A stretch of DNA of 64,000 nucleotides, from the NCBI GenBank assembly GCA_964036195.1, contig OZ038450.1:24333208-24397207 (forward strand), read 5' to 3'. Both the position numbers and the translations under genes were made by a program. Positions 46,117-57,271 of this stretch are shown one piece after another (within the stretch, counting starts at the first letter, position 1; each line of letters starts with the position of its first letter). Below the pieces are notes generated by a model. The model was given only the letters and a program-made list of their open reading frames with translations, was not told where the DNA came from and made no database searches. Source of the DNA: Sphaerolaimus hirsutus (Eukaryota > Nematoda > Chromadorea > Monhysterida > Sphaerolaimidae).

Positions 46117-47435
46117 CACTACCGTGCATAATAGTGCGGAATGTGGTACCACACATTGTTCTGGTGACACTCCAACGCAGAAAGGCATGGCTGCCAAGTA
46201 AATAGGCATTCGTTTGATGCACGTGGGTGCTGACAACACTCATGCAAAAAATTTATTTTCTATCTCACTGATGAGCCATTCTAGAACAAACGATTTGCAC
46301 ACACCTCATTTTGTTCATCGTGCATAATAGTCCGGAAAACGTCACGAAAGGTATTCTAAGTCAAAAATTTTTCGTTCAAAAGCTAATGTTTTGATGGAGG
46401 GAATGATTCGCAATATAAAATTTAAATAAACATTCCCATATTTATGTTATATCTAATATTGAAGGATAAAGCAAAATGAAAGTGACAATGCTTAGCTTAG
46501 CCTGTTTCCATGGTATGGGTCAGTAATATACAAGTTGGATTACATCTTCAAACTGCACATTGATGTTTTGAATTGTTTATCATTTAGAAGACACTTGGGA
46601 GTACCTTGATACAGTACCTACAGTGTATCTTGATGACCAGAAAATATTTGTTCTTAGGCCAAAAAATATGATGATCAGATTCATCAAATTTGTTCCTGAA
46701 AATGTAAAAAATTTCTACATATTCATTTGGCTTAAGAACATGATTGTACTAGACTCATATGAACTTTGTGAGTTATATGGTCAAGTACCCTTAAGAATGC
46801 TCTATATTGTGCACCAGTCCCATATTAGCTATGTCTGGTTGTACATGGTCTGTATGTCAGTTTTCGTGTTGTAGTGTCAGTGCCTTGTGAGTGCAGCTTT
46901 GTGTGGGGGCTTATTTATAGTTCAAATCACTTATTAGCCCCGTTTCATCATTTTTAGATGAAATCTACATTCTGCACAACATATAATGTTCATTATAAAG
47001 CTGCTTGTGAACAAATTATAGTGCCCCATTCATCTATTTGTAGCAATTGCTACCAGGTGATAGAACTCGATTGTGAACATTTTTCTTAAAAATCATTACC
47101 TGAGAGTAAAAAGGGTGATATTTTCTGGCATTCATGTTGTGAATCATGCCCTCCATCAAAACATTCGCTTTTTACAAAAAAAATTTTGACTTAGAATACC
47201 TTTCGTGACATTTTCCGGACTATTATGCACGATGAACAAAATGAGGTGTGTGCAAATCGTTTGTTTTAGAATGGCTCATGAGTAAGATAGAAAATTTATT
47301 TTTTGTACACGTGTTGTCAGCACCCATGTGCATCAAACGAATGTCTATTTACTTGACAGCCATGCCTTTCTGCGTTGGAGTGTCACCAGAACAATGTGTG
47401 GTACCACATTCCGCACTATTATGCACGGTAGTGTA
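46115..47435. mobile_element. Inverted arms with CACTACCGTGCATAATAG ends around exon 5
   Basis: TA-CACTACCGTGCATAATAG at the left and CTATTATGCACGGTAGTG-TA at the right. The arms are about 310 bp (46115-46430 and 47125-47435) and contain GTACCACACATTGTTCTGG. TA at both edges suggests a Tc1/mariner-type target. Exon 5 lies between the arms. Either this is one element that carries the exon or two copies inserted in opposite directions. Confidence 0.65.
46588..46779 (+). CDS. Internal exon 5, lying between inverted repeat arms
   Basis: The acceptor is TTATCATTTAG|AAGAC and the likely donor TATATG|GTCAAG. The 192 bp are two bases, sixty-three codons and one base. The G from exon 4 plus AA gives Glu, so the joined peptide is ...YPEDTWEYLDTVPTVYLD, then DQKIFVLRPKNMMIRFIKFV and later DSYELCELYG. 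An alternative donor with a better consensus, CTTT|GTGAGT at about 46767, would create a stop when joined to exon 6. The open frame continues to 46872. The exon sits between two inverted arms of about 310 bp (46115-46430 and 47125-47435), so it could instead belong to the element made by those arms. The phase fit favours a host exon. The function is unknown. Confidence 0.5.
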
Positions 47436-47629
47436 TATCAGATCTGCTCTCAACTAATTTTTTTAACTTTGGTCTTTACCAACGTATGGAACTAGACGCC
47501 TCAGTTGCGCCATGGCTCACGCCATTTGTATACTTCAGTTGCTTTACACGTTCCAGTTCTCATTGGAAGTGTGCCAATGGTGTTTAACGCACACAACTTT
47601 CATAAAAAGTTGAGAAAATTCATTTATGT

Positions 47630-48051
47630 TAAGCCGGAATTACAGCTCAGCAGCGTTTGACGTGAAATGATGAAATCGTAAAATTGATTACATCAAAATA
47701 GACATGGGTACAGCGTTGAAATTTCAGAATTTGATAGTTCTAGTAATTGTGTGTAATGTCCTAAACAAATAATTTTTATTTAATAAGTTATTAATTGCAT
47801 GTCAAAATTTACACATTCGACGTCAACATTTCACATCAAACATTTTACGTCACCAAAAAATTTTGACGTTTAATTAATAACTACTTAAATAATGATTATT
47901 TGATAAAATGTTTTTGGGAAATTACACACAATTACTAGAACTATCTAATTCTGAAATTTCAATGATGTACCTTTGTCTATTTTGATGTAATCAATTTGTA
48001 CGACGCCATCATTTCACGTCAAACACCGCTGAGCTGTAATTCCGGCTTTAT
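47630..48051. mobile_element. CCGGAATTACAGCTC inverted-repeat element
   Basis: AAGCCGGAATTACAGCTCAG and its complement form the ends. Arms carry TTTGACGTGAAATGATG, and the core is ATTTTGACGT-rich. It is a relative of 24563-25009. The flanks 47480-47600 and 48060-48187 match 27300-27525. Confidence 0.65.
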
Positions 48052-48606
48052 AACATTAATCATAAACGTATTCACAACAATGAATTTTTACATTTTTTAC
48101 AAGAATCGCATGCTTTAATTATCATTGGCACGCTTCCAACGTGAGACATAAATCAGTGCGAGTGCACAGTATCAAGTTCGTGGAGTATAGGTGCCATGCT
48201 ATGGACCCATTGGTAACAGCATTGGCACCGACGACCGCTATAAATATGTGCATGTAATTTACATACATATAAATATGTACAGTGACATGGAAACATTTCA
48301 ATCATTTTCACAGAATTCGAGGCTGTCAAAAAGCACAGCATGTTTAAAAATGGTACCGAAAATTGCCATTCCCAGCATTTCCAATGCACAACCCAGAAAG
48401 GCGGGGGGGGGGGTGGCTCCCCGCCCCCCCCCCCAGCTCCGTTCTATTGGCAGTCAGCTCTACGTTTCTTCCTTTGACATGATCAATAGTTCTCATCAAT
48501 ATTTGTGTCTCATCAATATTTGTTTGTCATCGAACGGCCAGAAAATCAGCCTGTAACATCATTCTCTTTTAAGACGACATAAAAATGACAAATATTGCAC
48601 ACACAG

Positions 48607-48644
48607 GAAGATGCTGCAAGGACCCAGTTTCTATAAGGACACCG
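48607..48644 (+). CDS. Candidate 38-bp microexon (exon 6)
   Basis: A short open stretch lies between the acceptor ATTGCACACACAG|GA and a strong donor ACACCG|GTAAGC. Joined to the final G of exon 5 it reads G-RCCKDPVSIRTP and ends in phase 0, which is what exon 7 needs (IPNFPED...). Without it, exons 5 and 7 join only through a weak donor. The support is phase and splice sites only, so a chance match is possible. A hAT-like terminus starts six bases into the following intron at 48650, and the 8 bp next to it (CCGGTAAG) include the donor. Confidence 0.4.
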
Positions 48645-48649
48645 GTAAG

Positions 48650-49250
48650 CAGTGTTGTGAAAATACTGGTATTTTTGGAAAACGTGACGTAAATGTAAAT
48701 ACCGTATTTCCTCGAAATACCCCCCCTCGAAATACCCCCCCCCCCTCGTTTGACCCCCCCTCTCGACACCACTATGAAACAATCACCCCCCCCTCGAAAT
48801 ACCCCCCCCCAGATTGAGTGTAAAGGGAACGTACATGACAAATGCTGCAGTTTGTGTTCTGCGTAGTGCAGAATACACGTTAAAACAATGTCGGAATCAC
48901 GTTAGAACAGTGTTTATACCATCTATGTACTAATATTAGTCTACATAACCTTATAAATGGCGGTTATTGTTGTATTTTTCGACGTCTGCGTACGTTTCAG
49001 ACGACAATTTTGTACTGGGATTTGAAAATTTTTCTTGTGAAATAATAACCCCCCCCTCGAAATACCCACCCCCTCGTTTAACCCCCCCCTCTGGGGACCA
49101 CTATGAAACAATCACCCCCCGGGGGGTATTTCGAGGAAATACGGTAGCTTTTCCAAATTAAAAGTATAAATACTAATACATAAGGAAGGTATTTTAAAAA
49201 TACCAAGGAATACATAAAAAAGGTAAACACAAAAAAAAACGTAAAAGCAT
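48650..49250 (+). mobile_element. Left half of an ACGTAAACG hAT-like element at the exon 6 donor
   Basis: CAGTGTTGTGAAAATACTGG starts at 48650. After the MITE 48700-49146 the array resumes (TTTCCAAATTAAAAGTATAAA) and fades at about 49250. The right end and second CCGGTAAG are absent. Confidence 0.6.
48700..49146. mobile_element. CCGTAT-type MITE, subtype 1, inside the hAT-like half
   Basis: TA-CCGTATTTCCTCGAAATA to TATTTCGAGGAAATACGG-TA, nearly the same as 14656-15114. Confidence 0.8.
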
Positions 49251-49423
49251 TTATGCCATTGTGCTATGGAAAATAACATTTTTTCACCTTTCAATGGGTC
49301 AAACACTGATTTCTATCCAATATATTCATGTTTTTAACACTACATGCTCACCAGCAACAACAACATCGAGTGTGACAACTAGTACAAATGATAATTATCT
49401 ACCTAATGCAAACAATGATGAGA

Positions 49424-49537
49424 TACCGTATTTCCTCAAAATACCCCCCTCGAAATACCCCCCCTCAAAATGGGCACTATGTATTTGTGGTCCGGGAAAT
49501 GCATAACAGATGTTCAAAACACTTACTGTGTTACGTT
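49424..49537. mobile_element. Left part of a variant CCGTAT-type MITE
   Basis: TACCGTATTTCCTCAAAATA followed by GGTCCGGGAAATGCATAACA, as at 25590-25690. It breaks off at GTTACGTT where the GGCGCC element starts. Confidence 0.65.
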
Positions 49538-50703
49538 TAGTGATGGAAAAAGCGCCAGGCTTTCGGCGCCAAGCGCCAATAGCGCCAGCGCCAAAAAAAT
49601 TCTTCTTCAATTTGATGGTAGAAAAATGAGTGCATAACTGTGAGTGACGTACCGCTGAAGTCATAGTAGTCTATTGAACTTTTTTGCCCATTCAAACAAC
49701 CACTAAATCGGGGCAAAACTTCTCGAAATAATCGCTCTGGAGAGGTACATATCTTGGTCGATTTGGGGTGGGGGGTGGGGGGCTCGAGGGATAGTAGCCA
49801 AAAATTTAGCCTCAGGTTAGATAGATAGCTGAGCGCCCCGGGAATAGATAGATAGCTGCAGACTGAACCCCTGCAAGAAAGAATTAGGAGCAAAGCACAA
49901 AAGGGGATTTACCGCGATTATAACACCTCTGCTTTTATTGAATGTAAATGCATCTACCGTATTACCTCGAAATACCCCCAGGGGGTTTATTATTTCGCCA
50001 GCAAAATTTGAGGGGGGGATAATTCGAGGGGGGGGTTTATTCGAGGGGGGGGGTCTATTATTTCGCCAGAAATTTTCGGAAATTCCCCATACGCAGACGT
50101 AGAAAAATCGAACAATTACATAGATGTATATGTGTTTATAGGCATATATAACTGTATATACACCAAAACCCGTATTAACGTCACTTAATCATCAGTTTCA
50201 ACATGTGTTCTGCATTGTACAGATCACAAACTGCGGTATTTGTCATGTACGTTCACGTTACACTCAATTTTAGGGGGGTATTTCGAGGGGGGGGTTTATT
50301 ATTTCCTCAGCCGAATTTTAGGGGGGGTATTTCGAGGGGGGGGGGTTAATTCAAGGGGGGGGTTAATTCGAGGTAATACGGTATTTAAATATATAAAGTC
50401 TACCCTTATATTAATCAATATTTATTCAGTTGCCTCACAATGTCGATTTCACCGTATTAAAACAATTTTTTTATTAACATGGTTGGCGCTTTTTTGGCGC
50501 CATTTAAAATGCCAGCGCCAGGCGCCAATAGCGCCACCAGAAAAGGGCGCCAAGCGCCAAAAGCGCCATGGCGCTTTCTCAGACCCTAGCGCCAAGCGCC
50601 AATGGCGCCAGAGCGTTTTAGCGCCAAGCGCCAAAAGCGCCATGGCGCTTTTTGCTTTGGCGCTAGCGCCAGGCGCCAGCGCCATGGCGCTTTTCCATCA
50701 CTA
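49538..50703 (-). mobile_element. GGCGCC-family hAT-like element without a TSD
   Basis: It runs TAGTGATGGAAAAAGCGCC to GGCGCTTTTCCATCACTA and is the reverse of the 8249-13204 family, including its TTCTTGCAGGGGTTCAGTC-like core. The flanks are GTTACGTT and CTCTCGAG, which differ. A subtype-2 MITE (49955-50383) is inserted. Confidence 0.8.
49955..50383. mobile_element. CCGTAT-type MITE, subtype 2, intact copy
   Basis: TA-CCGTATTACCTCGAAATA to TTCGAGGTAATACGG-TA, with TTTATTATTTCGCCAGCAAA and TTAATTCGAGG blocks and an AGATCACAAACTGCGGTA core. Confidence 0.8.
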
Positions 50704-51095
50704 CTCTCGAGACCACTATGAAACAATCACCCCCCCCCTCGAAATACCCCCCCAGATTGAGTGTAAAGGGAACGTACATGACAAATGCTGCAGTTTGTGT
50801 TCTGCGTAGTGCAGAACACACGTTAAAACAATGTCGGAATCACGTTAGAACAGTGTTTATACCATCTATGTACTAATATTAGTCTACATAACCTTATAAA
50901 TGGCGGTTTTTGTTGTATTTTTTGACGTCTGCGTACGTTTCAGACGACAATTTCGTACTGGGATTTGAAAATTTTTCTTGTGAAATAATAACCCCCCCCC
51001 CTCGAAATACCCACCCCCTCGTTTAACCCCCCCCCCCCTCTCGGGACCACTATGAAACAATCACCCCCCAGGAGGTATTTCGAGGAAATATGGTA
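50704..51095. mobile_element. Right part of a subtype-1 CCGTAT-type MITE
   Basis: It begins at CTCTCGAGACCACTATG, about 65 bp inside the standard left end, and runs to TATTTCGAGGAAATATGGTA. Confidence 0.7.
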
Positions 51096-51359
51096 CATGA
51101 AAATAGTGATAATAAATGTGAATATTGACAAAATATAGCAAATTTTACCAATTTTGAGCTAATTTTGAGCTTTTCGCGCTTGTTTGTACAATACACGCTT
51201 GTGAATGTCACAATATGACAGCGAAATTTCTGCTTGTGACACCAAAAATTCCGCTTGTGACGTTCACAAGCGCACAAGCACTTATGCCGCCTATGCTGGG
51301 AGGGGCACATACAGTATGTGCCCTGCATGTGCCTGGTATGTATGTTTCCAATATTTGGG

Positions 51360-51597
51360 CACATGCAGGCATTTTAGAAAAAACACTTGAAGATTTAAAT
51401 ACTTTTTTCCAAAGGGTTTGGCATCATTAATGGTGCCACAGCAAAATATTGCAAAAGCAAAAAGTGCCGTGGCTCTTCAGCCATCAGGCGCCATTTTGCC
51501 ATCGTGCCATTGGCACTTGGTGCTGCGGTTAACAAAAGCGCCATGTACTTTTGACGCTTGTCACGATATTGCTGTGGCACTTTTTCCACCACATCCC
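51360..51597. mobile_element. Abutting ends of decayed AATTCG and GGCGCC elements
   Basis: AAAACACTTGAAGATTTAAA to TTTGGCATCATTA resembles the AATTCG right end. Decayed GGCGCC units (GGTGCC, AGTGCC) follow from 51432 to GGCACTTTTTCCACCACA. Confidence 0.4.
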
Positions 51598-51599
51598 AC

Positions 51600-51925
51600 A
51601 ACCACTGTAACAGCAAAAAATGGATCCGTGAAGCGTGTGGAAGCGGGCTGGATGCGCGTGAAGCGGCGCGCTTCCACACGCTTCCACACGCTTCCACCAA
51701 CATCACGAAAATCTGGGTGAAGTGTCTTCCACACGCTTCACCTAGCTTCACCGCGCGCTTCACGCGCATCCAAACGTGTGGAAGACACTTCACTGCACTG
51801 GCGCTTCCACACGCTTCCCCCACGCATACATGTGTGTGGGAGCACCATGGAAGGAAGCGTGAAGGCCTTCATGCAGATTTTCGTGATGTGTGTGGAAGCG
51901 CTGGCATGCTTGGTGAAGCAATAAA
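51600..51925. repeat. GAAGCGTGTGGAAGCG palindromic array
   Basis: GTGAAGCGTGTGGAAGCGGG, CGCTTCCACACGCTTCCAC and GGAAGCGTGAAGG alternate on both strands, with ATCACGAAAATCTG twice in opposite orientation. It is non-coding. Confidence 0.6.
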
Positions 51926-52059
51926 GTATAAAACAATAAAAAAATATAACACAAAATAACAAAAAATTTATAAAAAATATGTAAAAAATAATATAACATT
52001 AAAAAATTCAATTAAATTTTTGAATCCAGAGGGTTGCTGTCATTTTTAGAATTCAATTT

Positions 52060-53515
52060 AATTTTTATGGAGTGGCGCTATCAACTCCAAAATAGCGCCA
52101 TTTCCATGGCGTTGGCACCATTTTTATGGAGTGGTGCTATCGACTCCAAAATTTTCAAAAAAATTTTTTCACATTTTTTTATAAAAATTTTTTCAAATTT
52201 TTTTTTTAAATTTTTTTTTTTAAAATGTTTGTTTTTTTAATTTTTCTTTTTTTATTAATTTTTAAAAAAAAAATTTCTTCAAATTTTTTCTTTGAAAATT
52301 TTTTTTTGTAATTTTTTTTATTCTTATTTTTTCTTTTTTTTCAAAAACTTTTTTTCTTTTTTTTTTATAACTTTTTTTCAAATAAATTTTTAATAAATTT
52401 TTTTTCTTCTTTTTTTCAAAAATTTTTTTTTGAATTTTTTTATTAATTTTGTTCTTTTTTTTCAAAATTTTTTCAATAATTTTTTTTCTTTTTTATTGTT
52501 TTTTAATTTTTATAAATAAAATTTTAATTTGTTAAATTTTTTGAAAATATTTTTAGAAGTTTTTTTTATGGAGTGGTGCTATCAACTCCAAAATAGCACC
52601 ATTTCCATGGCATTGTCACCATTTTCATGTAGTGGTGCTATCAACTCCAAAGTAGTGCCATTTCCATACTTGCACCATTTTAACTTTTTTTATAAAAATA
52701 TTTTTTTGCATTAATTTTTTATTTATTTTTTAAAATTTAAATTCAACTTGTTTTAAATTCTTTTTTTTCTTCGTTTTTTTTTCAAAAAAAAAATTTAAAT
52801 TTGTTTTTCTTTTTTTTTATAAAATTAAAAAATATATATTTTTAGAAATTCTTAAATTTTTCGACTCCAAAATAGTGTCATTTACATCATGTTGAAGAAA
52901 AAAAAAATTGGAAAAAAAATTTAAAAAAATAATAATAAAAAAATTTAAAAAAAATTGAAACAAAAACAAATTTGAAAAAAAAAAAAAAATAAAAATAAAA
53001 AATTTAAAAAAAAAATAAATAAAAAAAATTAAAAAAATTAATAAAAAAAATGTTGAAAAAAATATTTTAAAAAATTATAAATTTTTTTTTTTTAAAGTGT
53101 AGTGCCACTCCATAAAAATGGCGCCAATGCCATGGAAATGGCACTACTTTGGAGCTAACAGCAACACTCCATAAAAATGGCACCAACACCATGGAAATGG
53201 CGCTATTTTGGAGTTGATAGTGCCACTCCATAAAAATTGTGCCAACACCATGGAAATGGCGCTACTTTGGAGTCAACAGCACCACTCCATAAAAATGGCA
53301 CAAACACCATGGAAATGGCGCTATTTTGGAGTTGACATCACCACTCCATAAAAATGGCGCCAATGCCATGGCTATGGCGTGACTTTGGAGTCAATAGGGC
53401 CACTCCATAAAAATGGTGCCAACGCCATGGAAATGTCGCTATTTTGGAGTCAATAGTGTCACTCCATAAAAATGGCGCCAACGCCATGGAAATGGCGCTA
53501 CTTTTACAAACAATG
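52060..53515. repeat. 60-bp GGAGT units flanking poly-T then poly-A tracts
   Basis: ATGGAGTGGCGCTATCAACTCC units sit at 52065-52165 and 52565-52685. Their complements form about seven tandem 60-bp units at 53099-53515 (CCACTCCATAAAAATGGCGC, CATGGAAATGGCGCTA). The middle is T-rich on this strand (52165-52850) then A-rich (52890-53090), so the whole can fold on itself. Confidence 0.7.
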
Positions 53516-53519
53516 TTCA

Positions 53520-54020
53520 GTAAACAAAAGTGGACTTGTCGACTTCTTGCATTTATGAAATGGACTTGTCGACTTTCTCTAATCAGGCATGGACTTGTCA
53601 ACTTCTTGCCCAAAAAAATTTTATGGGCAGGGGAGTGGACTTGTCGACTTCTTGCACTTGCAAACATTTTTGTTCCCAGCTTGAAAAAAATTGCCTTATG
53701 GGCTATTTTTGTACTTGTTGACTTTTAGAAATCACTGCCCATAGCGGACTTAACACATTTATTGCTTTTTTTGTCCCAACAAAAAAGGCTGCACAAGGTG
53801 GACTTGTCGACTTTTTGCCCAAAAACTAGGCGTAATTGTCGACTTCTTGCCCAAATTTTCTCCATTTTCCCCCAAAATGGTCAAATTTGGCATGGTCGTA
53901 TAGGGGAATGTGAAGTAGAAAAATTTATGGAAAATTTTGAAAAATGAGAGGGACCATCCCCAGATAATTTTCACGGGGTTAACTCAAATTTTCCAAATTT
54001 GGACGTGTCTACTTTTAGAA
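53520..54020. repeat. TGGACTTGTCGACTTCTTGC array
   Basis: The 20-bp motif recurs about six times between 53529 and 53850 in spaced form, with decayed copies to 54010. It lies just upstream of exon 7. Confidence 0.65.
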
Positions 54021-54084
54021 TTCGACGCCTCAATTGTTTCACATATTTTACAGTTTGAAGAGTAGCTTTCTTTCCATGATACAG

Positions 54085-54217
54085 ATACCAAATTTTCCTG
54101 AAGACATTTTGGTTGCTGTTGAACTGAACGAATGGGCCCACATGAAAAGCTACGTGAGCATTCTCGGTAATGGAGATTATGGTGAAATGCTGGGTGAGCA
54201 GTACTTTCATTACTGGA
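54085..54217 (+). CDS. Internal exon 7
   Basis: This exon has clean splice signals: the acceptor CATGATACAG|ATA and a near-consensus donor TGGA|GTAAGT. It holds forty-four codons plus one base. The peptide begins IPNFPEDILVAVELNEWAHM and ends GEMLGEQYFHYW, with the last A completing Ser with exon 8. It is unique within the window and has no internal stop. It is acidic, rich in aromatics and has no low-complexity character. The family is not recognised. Confidence 0.7.
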
Positions 54218-54439
54218 GTAAGTTATGTTTTTCTTTGCACTATAATCCCATATTGTTTAATGCGGGTCTGCACTTGTACGCACAAATGCCTGTTGTGCAC
54301 ATATGCCAGTTACACACAAAATTGTACCCACCATGCACATCTGCCTGGTACACACATGGCTGATGCTGTGTGTACCGGGCTGATGCTGTGTGTAACGGGT
54401 TGATGTGCGTGGTGGTTGTATCTGCGCACTGGGCTTCCC

Positions 54440-54565
54440 CCTTGTATCGATTATCTGTATCGAACAATTTCCCCCTTGAATAACTGCTCCCCTTGAATAA
54501 GACCTCCCTCAAAAATGCTGATGAAAAAATAACTCCCTGGGGGACTTATTCAAGGATATATGGTA
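54440..54565. repeat. Subtype-3 G-rich repeat fragment, reverse
   Basis: TTCCCCCTTGTATCGATTAT to GGGACTTATTCAAGGATATA, matching the inner part of 25938-26090. Confidence 0.5.
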
Positions 54566-54914
54566 TGTTTTTTCTGCTTGTAAATGGTAAATAAAGTCCA
54601 ATATATCGCTTTGAATCAAGATAAATTCTGTGTTATTTTTGAGACTTTTTTAGCTTAGAGTGATTTTATCAGTAATTTATATATATTTTCTGAAAAGCTG
54701 GAGAGATTTACATACATTTATATTTTTTCAAAATGTTGAGTGATATATTTATGAGTCAGTCCATGAGTAGAACTTGGACACACCCAAAAAAATTTATTTT
54801 CTTAAAGTGTTGCCTATATAGCACTGATAAATAATCATATTTCATTTTTCAATTTCCCATTATATATAGCATAATCAAGCATTTTAACATTGAATGGTGA
54901 CATCAGACAATTTA

Positions 54915-57010
54915 ATTAACGCCTTAACAGTCGCTGCGGAGAGGGGGTAGACACACATGGTTGCAAAGCTAAGAATTTGCTCTTTCAGAAACCACAGATT
55001 TTTTGGGTGGTTCCCCTCAGGTCACATATACCTAAGAAATGAAAATGTGCCAGCAGGGGATGGGATGGCCTCTGGTATGGAGATTAATGCCTTAACAGTT
55101 GCTGCAGAAAGGGGGTAGACATCTGGTTGGGAAGCTAAGAATGTGCTCTTTCAGAAATCACAGATTTTTTGGGGGGTTCCCCTCAGGTCACATATACCTA
55201 AGAAACCACAACAGGCTGACAGGTGATGGGATGGCCCTTGGTATCGAGATGCACACCTTAATGGTTGCTGCGGAAAGAAGGTAGACACACCTGGTTGGGA
55301 AGCTAAAAATGTGCTCTTTCAGAAACCACAGACTTTTTTGGGGGTGTTCCCCTCAGGTCACATATACCTAAGAAATCAAAACGTGTCAGCAGGGGATGGA
55401 AATGGCTGCTTCTATTGCAATTCACACCTTAATGGTCCCTGCGGAAATGGGGTAGACACAGACAGTCGTGAAGCTAAGAATGTGCTCTTTCAGAAACCAC
55501 ATACTTTTTTGAGGGGGTTCCCCTAAGGTCACATATACCTAAGAAACCAAAACAGGCTGACAGGTGATGGGATGGCCCTTGGTATCAAGATTCACACCTT
55601 AACGGTTGCTGCGGAAAGAAGGTAGACACACCTGGTTGGGAAGCTAAGAATGTGCTCTTTCAGAAACCACAGACTTTTTTTTTTTGGGGGGGGGGTTCCC
55701 CTCAGGTCACATATAATTAAGAAATGAAAACGTGCCAGCAGGGGATGGGATGGCCTCTGGTATGGAGATTAATGCCTTAACGGTTGCTGTGGAAAGGGTG
55801 TAGACACCTGGTTGGGAAGCTAAGAATGTGCTCTTTCAGAAACCACAGATTTTTGGGGGGTTCCCCTCAGGTCACATATACCTAAGAAACCAAAACAGGC
55901 TGACAGGTGATGGGATGGCCCTTGGTATCGAGATTCACACCTTAATGGTTGCTGCGGAAAGAAGGTAGACACACCTGGTTGGGAAGCTACATAAGAAACC
56001 AAAACGTGTCAGCAGGGGATCGAAATCACAGGGAATAGTACCTCACTGACAACTCGCTGCCAGCTAGGAGACAACAAGCTGACAAGCAGTTGTTTACACT
56101 TGGCAGCGAGCTGGCAGCGTGCGGCAGCGAGCTGGCAGCGAGTTGTCAGCGTGCGGCAGCGAGCTGGCAGCTAGCTGTAAAAGGCTGCAGTGTAGTTGGC
56201 AGCGAGCTGTCAGCTTACTGAAAGCACCTATTTAATAAACACATTACAGCATTTAAAAAACATGTCAGCGAGCTGGCAGCGAGGTGCAAAAACGTTGTCA
56301 GCGAGCTAGGCCTGATTTTTGCTGTTTGGCAAGCGAGCTGGTAGCGAGTTGTCAGCAAGGTACTATTCCCTGTGAATGGCCGCTTCTATCGCGATTCATG
56401 CCTAAATGGTTGCTACGGAAAGGGGGTAGACACACACGGTCGCGAAGCTAAGAATGTGCTCTTTCAGAAACCAAATACTTTTTTGGGGGGTTCATCTCAG
56501 GAAACCATCCCATCCCCTGCTGGCACGTTTTGGTTTCTAAGGTATATGTGACCTGAGGGGAACCCCCCAAAAAGTCTATGGTTTCTGTAAGAGCACATTC
56601 TTAGCTTCGCAACCACGTGTGTCTACCCCCTTTCCGCAGCGACTGTTAAGGGTGAATTGCGATAGATGCAGCCATTCCATGTCCTGCTGGCACATTTTCG
56701 TTTCTTAGGTATATGTGACCTGGGGGGAACCCCCCAAAAAATCTGTGGTTTCTGAAAGAGCAAATTCTTACCTTCGCAACTGTGTGTGTCTACCCCCTTT
56801 CCGCAGCAACTGTTAAGGCGTGAATAACGATAGAAGTGGCCATTCCATCTCCTGCCGGCACGTTTTCATTTCTTTGGTATATGTGACCTGAAGGGAACCC
56901 CCCAAAAAATCTGTGGTTTCTGAAAGAGCAAATTCTTAGCTCCGCAACCATGTGTCTACCCCCTTTCCGCGGTGACTGTTAAGGTGTGAATCTCAAAAGA
57001 ATCAGGTGGA
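54915..57010. repeat. Tandem array of about 172-bp units that switches orientation
   Basis: Units contain GCTAAGAATGTGCTCTTTCA, CCCCTCAGGTCACATATACC and GGTTGCTGCGGAAAG. About six forward copies run from 54915 to 56026 and one more follows the insertion at 56375-56500. From about 56502 three to four units are inverted. No reading frame persists. Confidence 0.85.
56027..56374. mobile_element. GAGCTGGCAGCGAG-array element inserted in the tandem array
   Basis: CACAGGGAATAGTACCT opens it and AGGTACTATTCCCTGTG closes it. Arms are AGCTGGCAGCGAG and TTGTCAGC units. The flanks GAAAT and AATGGC fit a 3-bp AAT target duplication when compared with intact units (GGAAATGGCTGC). CAC-type ends with a 3-bp duplication would suggest a CACTA-like element; this is uncertain. 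Confidence 0.55.
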
Positions 57011-57271
57011 CTCCCCTCTGCCAGCACGTTTCCATTTCTGAGGTATAAAATGGTCGCTGAACATGCTTTAGCGGGCTGTGGATTCTGATAGAGGACAGTC
57101 TGGGCTTCTCAATGGTATAAAATGTAGCTATTGTACCTTTATAGTTGGGTGCCAAACACTGAATAATGTCAGAAATGTCCAATTTTGGAAATTTCCACTT
57201 TCAAATATATGTGATATATATAATTATGAAAATTTTGCATGTATTTCATAACTCCGTGGACCCATTGGAGT

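Noticed and set aside
48191-48250. Possible exon reading VPCYGPIGNSIGTDDRYKY
   Set aside because: It is open and protein-like, but no good donor fits and the join to exon 5 or exon 6 is not in phase; its acceptor lies at the end of a repeat shared with 27525.
54915-57010. Tandem array as rRNA, tRNA cluster or CRISPR
   Set aside because: Units are about 172 bp, contain no spacer pattern, no recognised RNA motifs and drift like satellite DNA.
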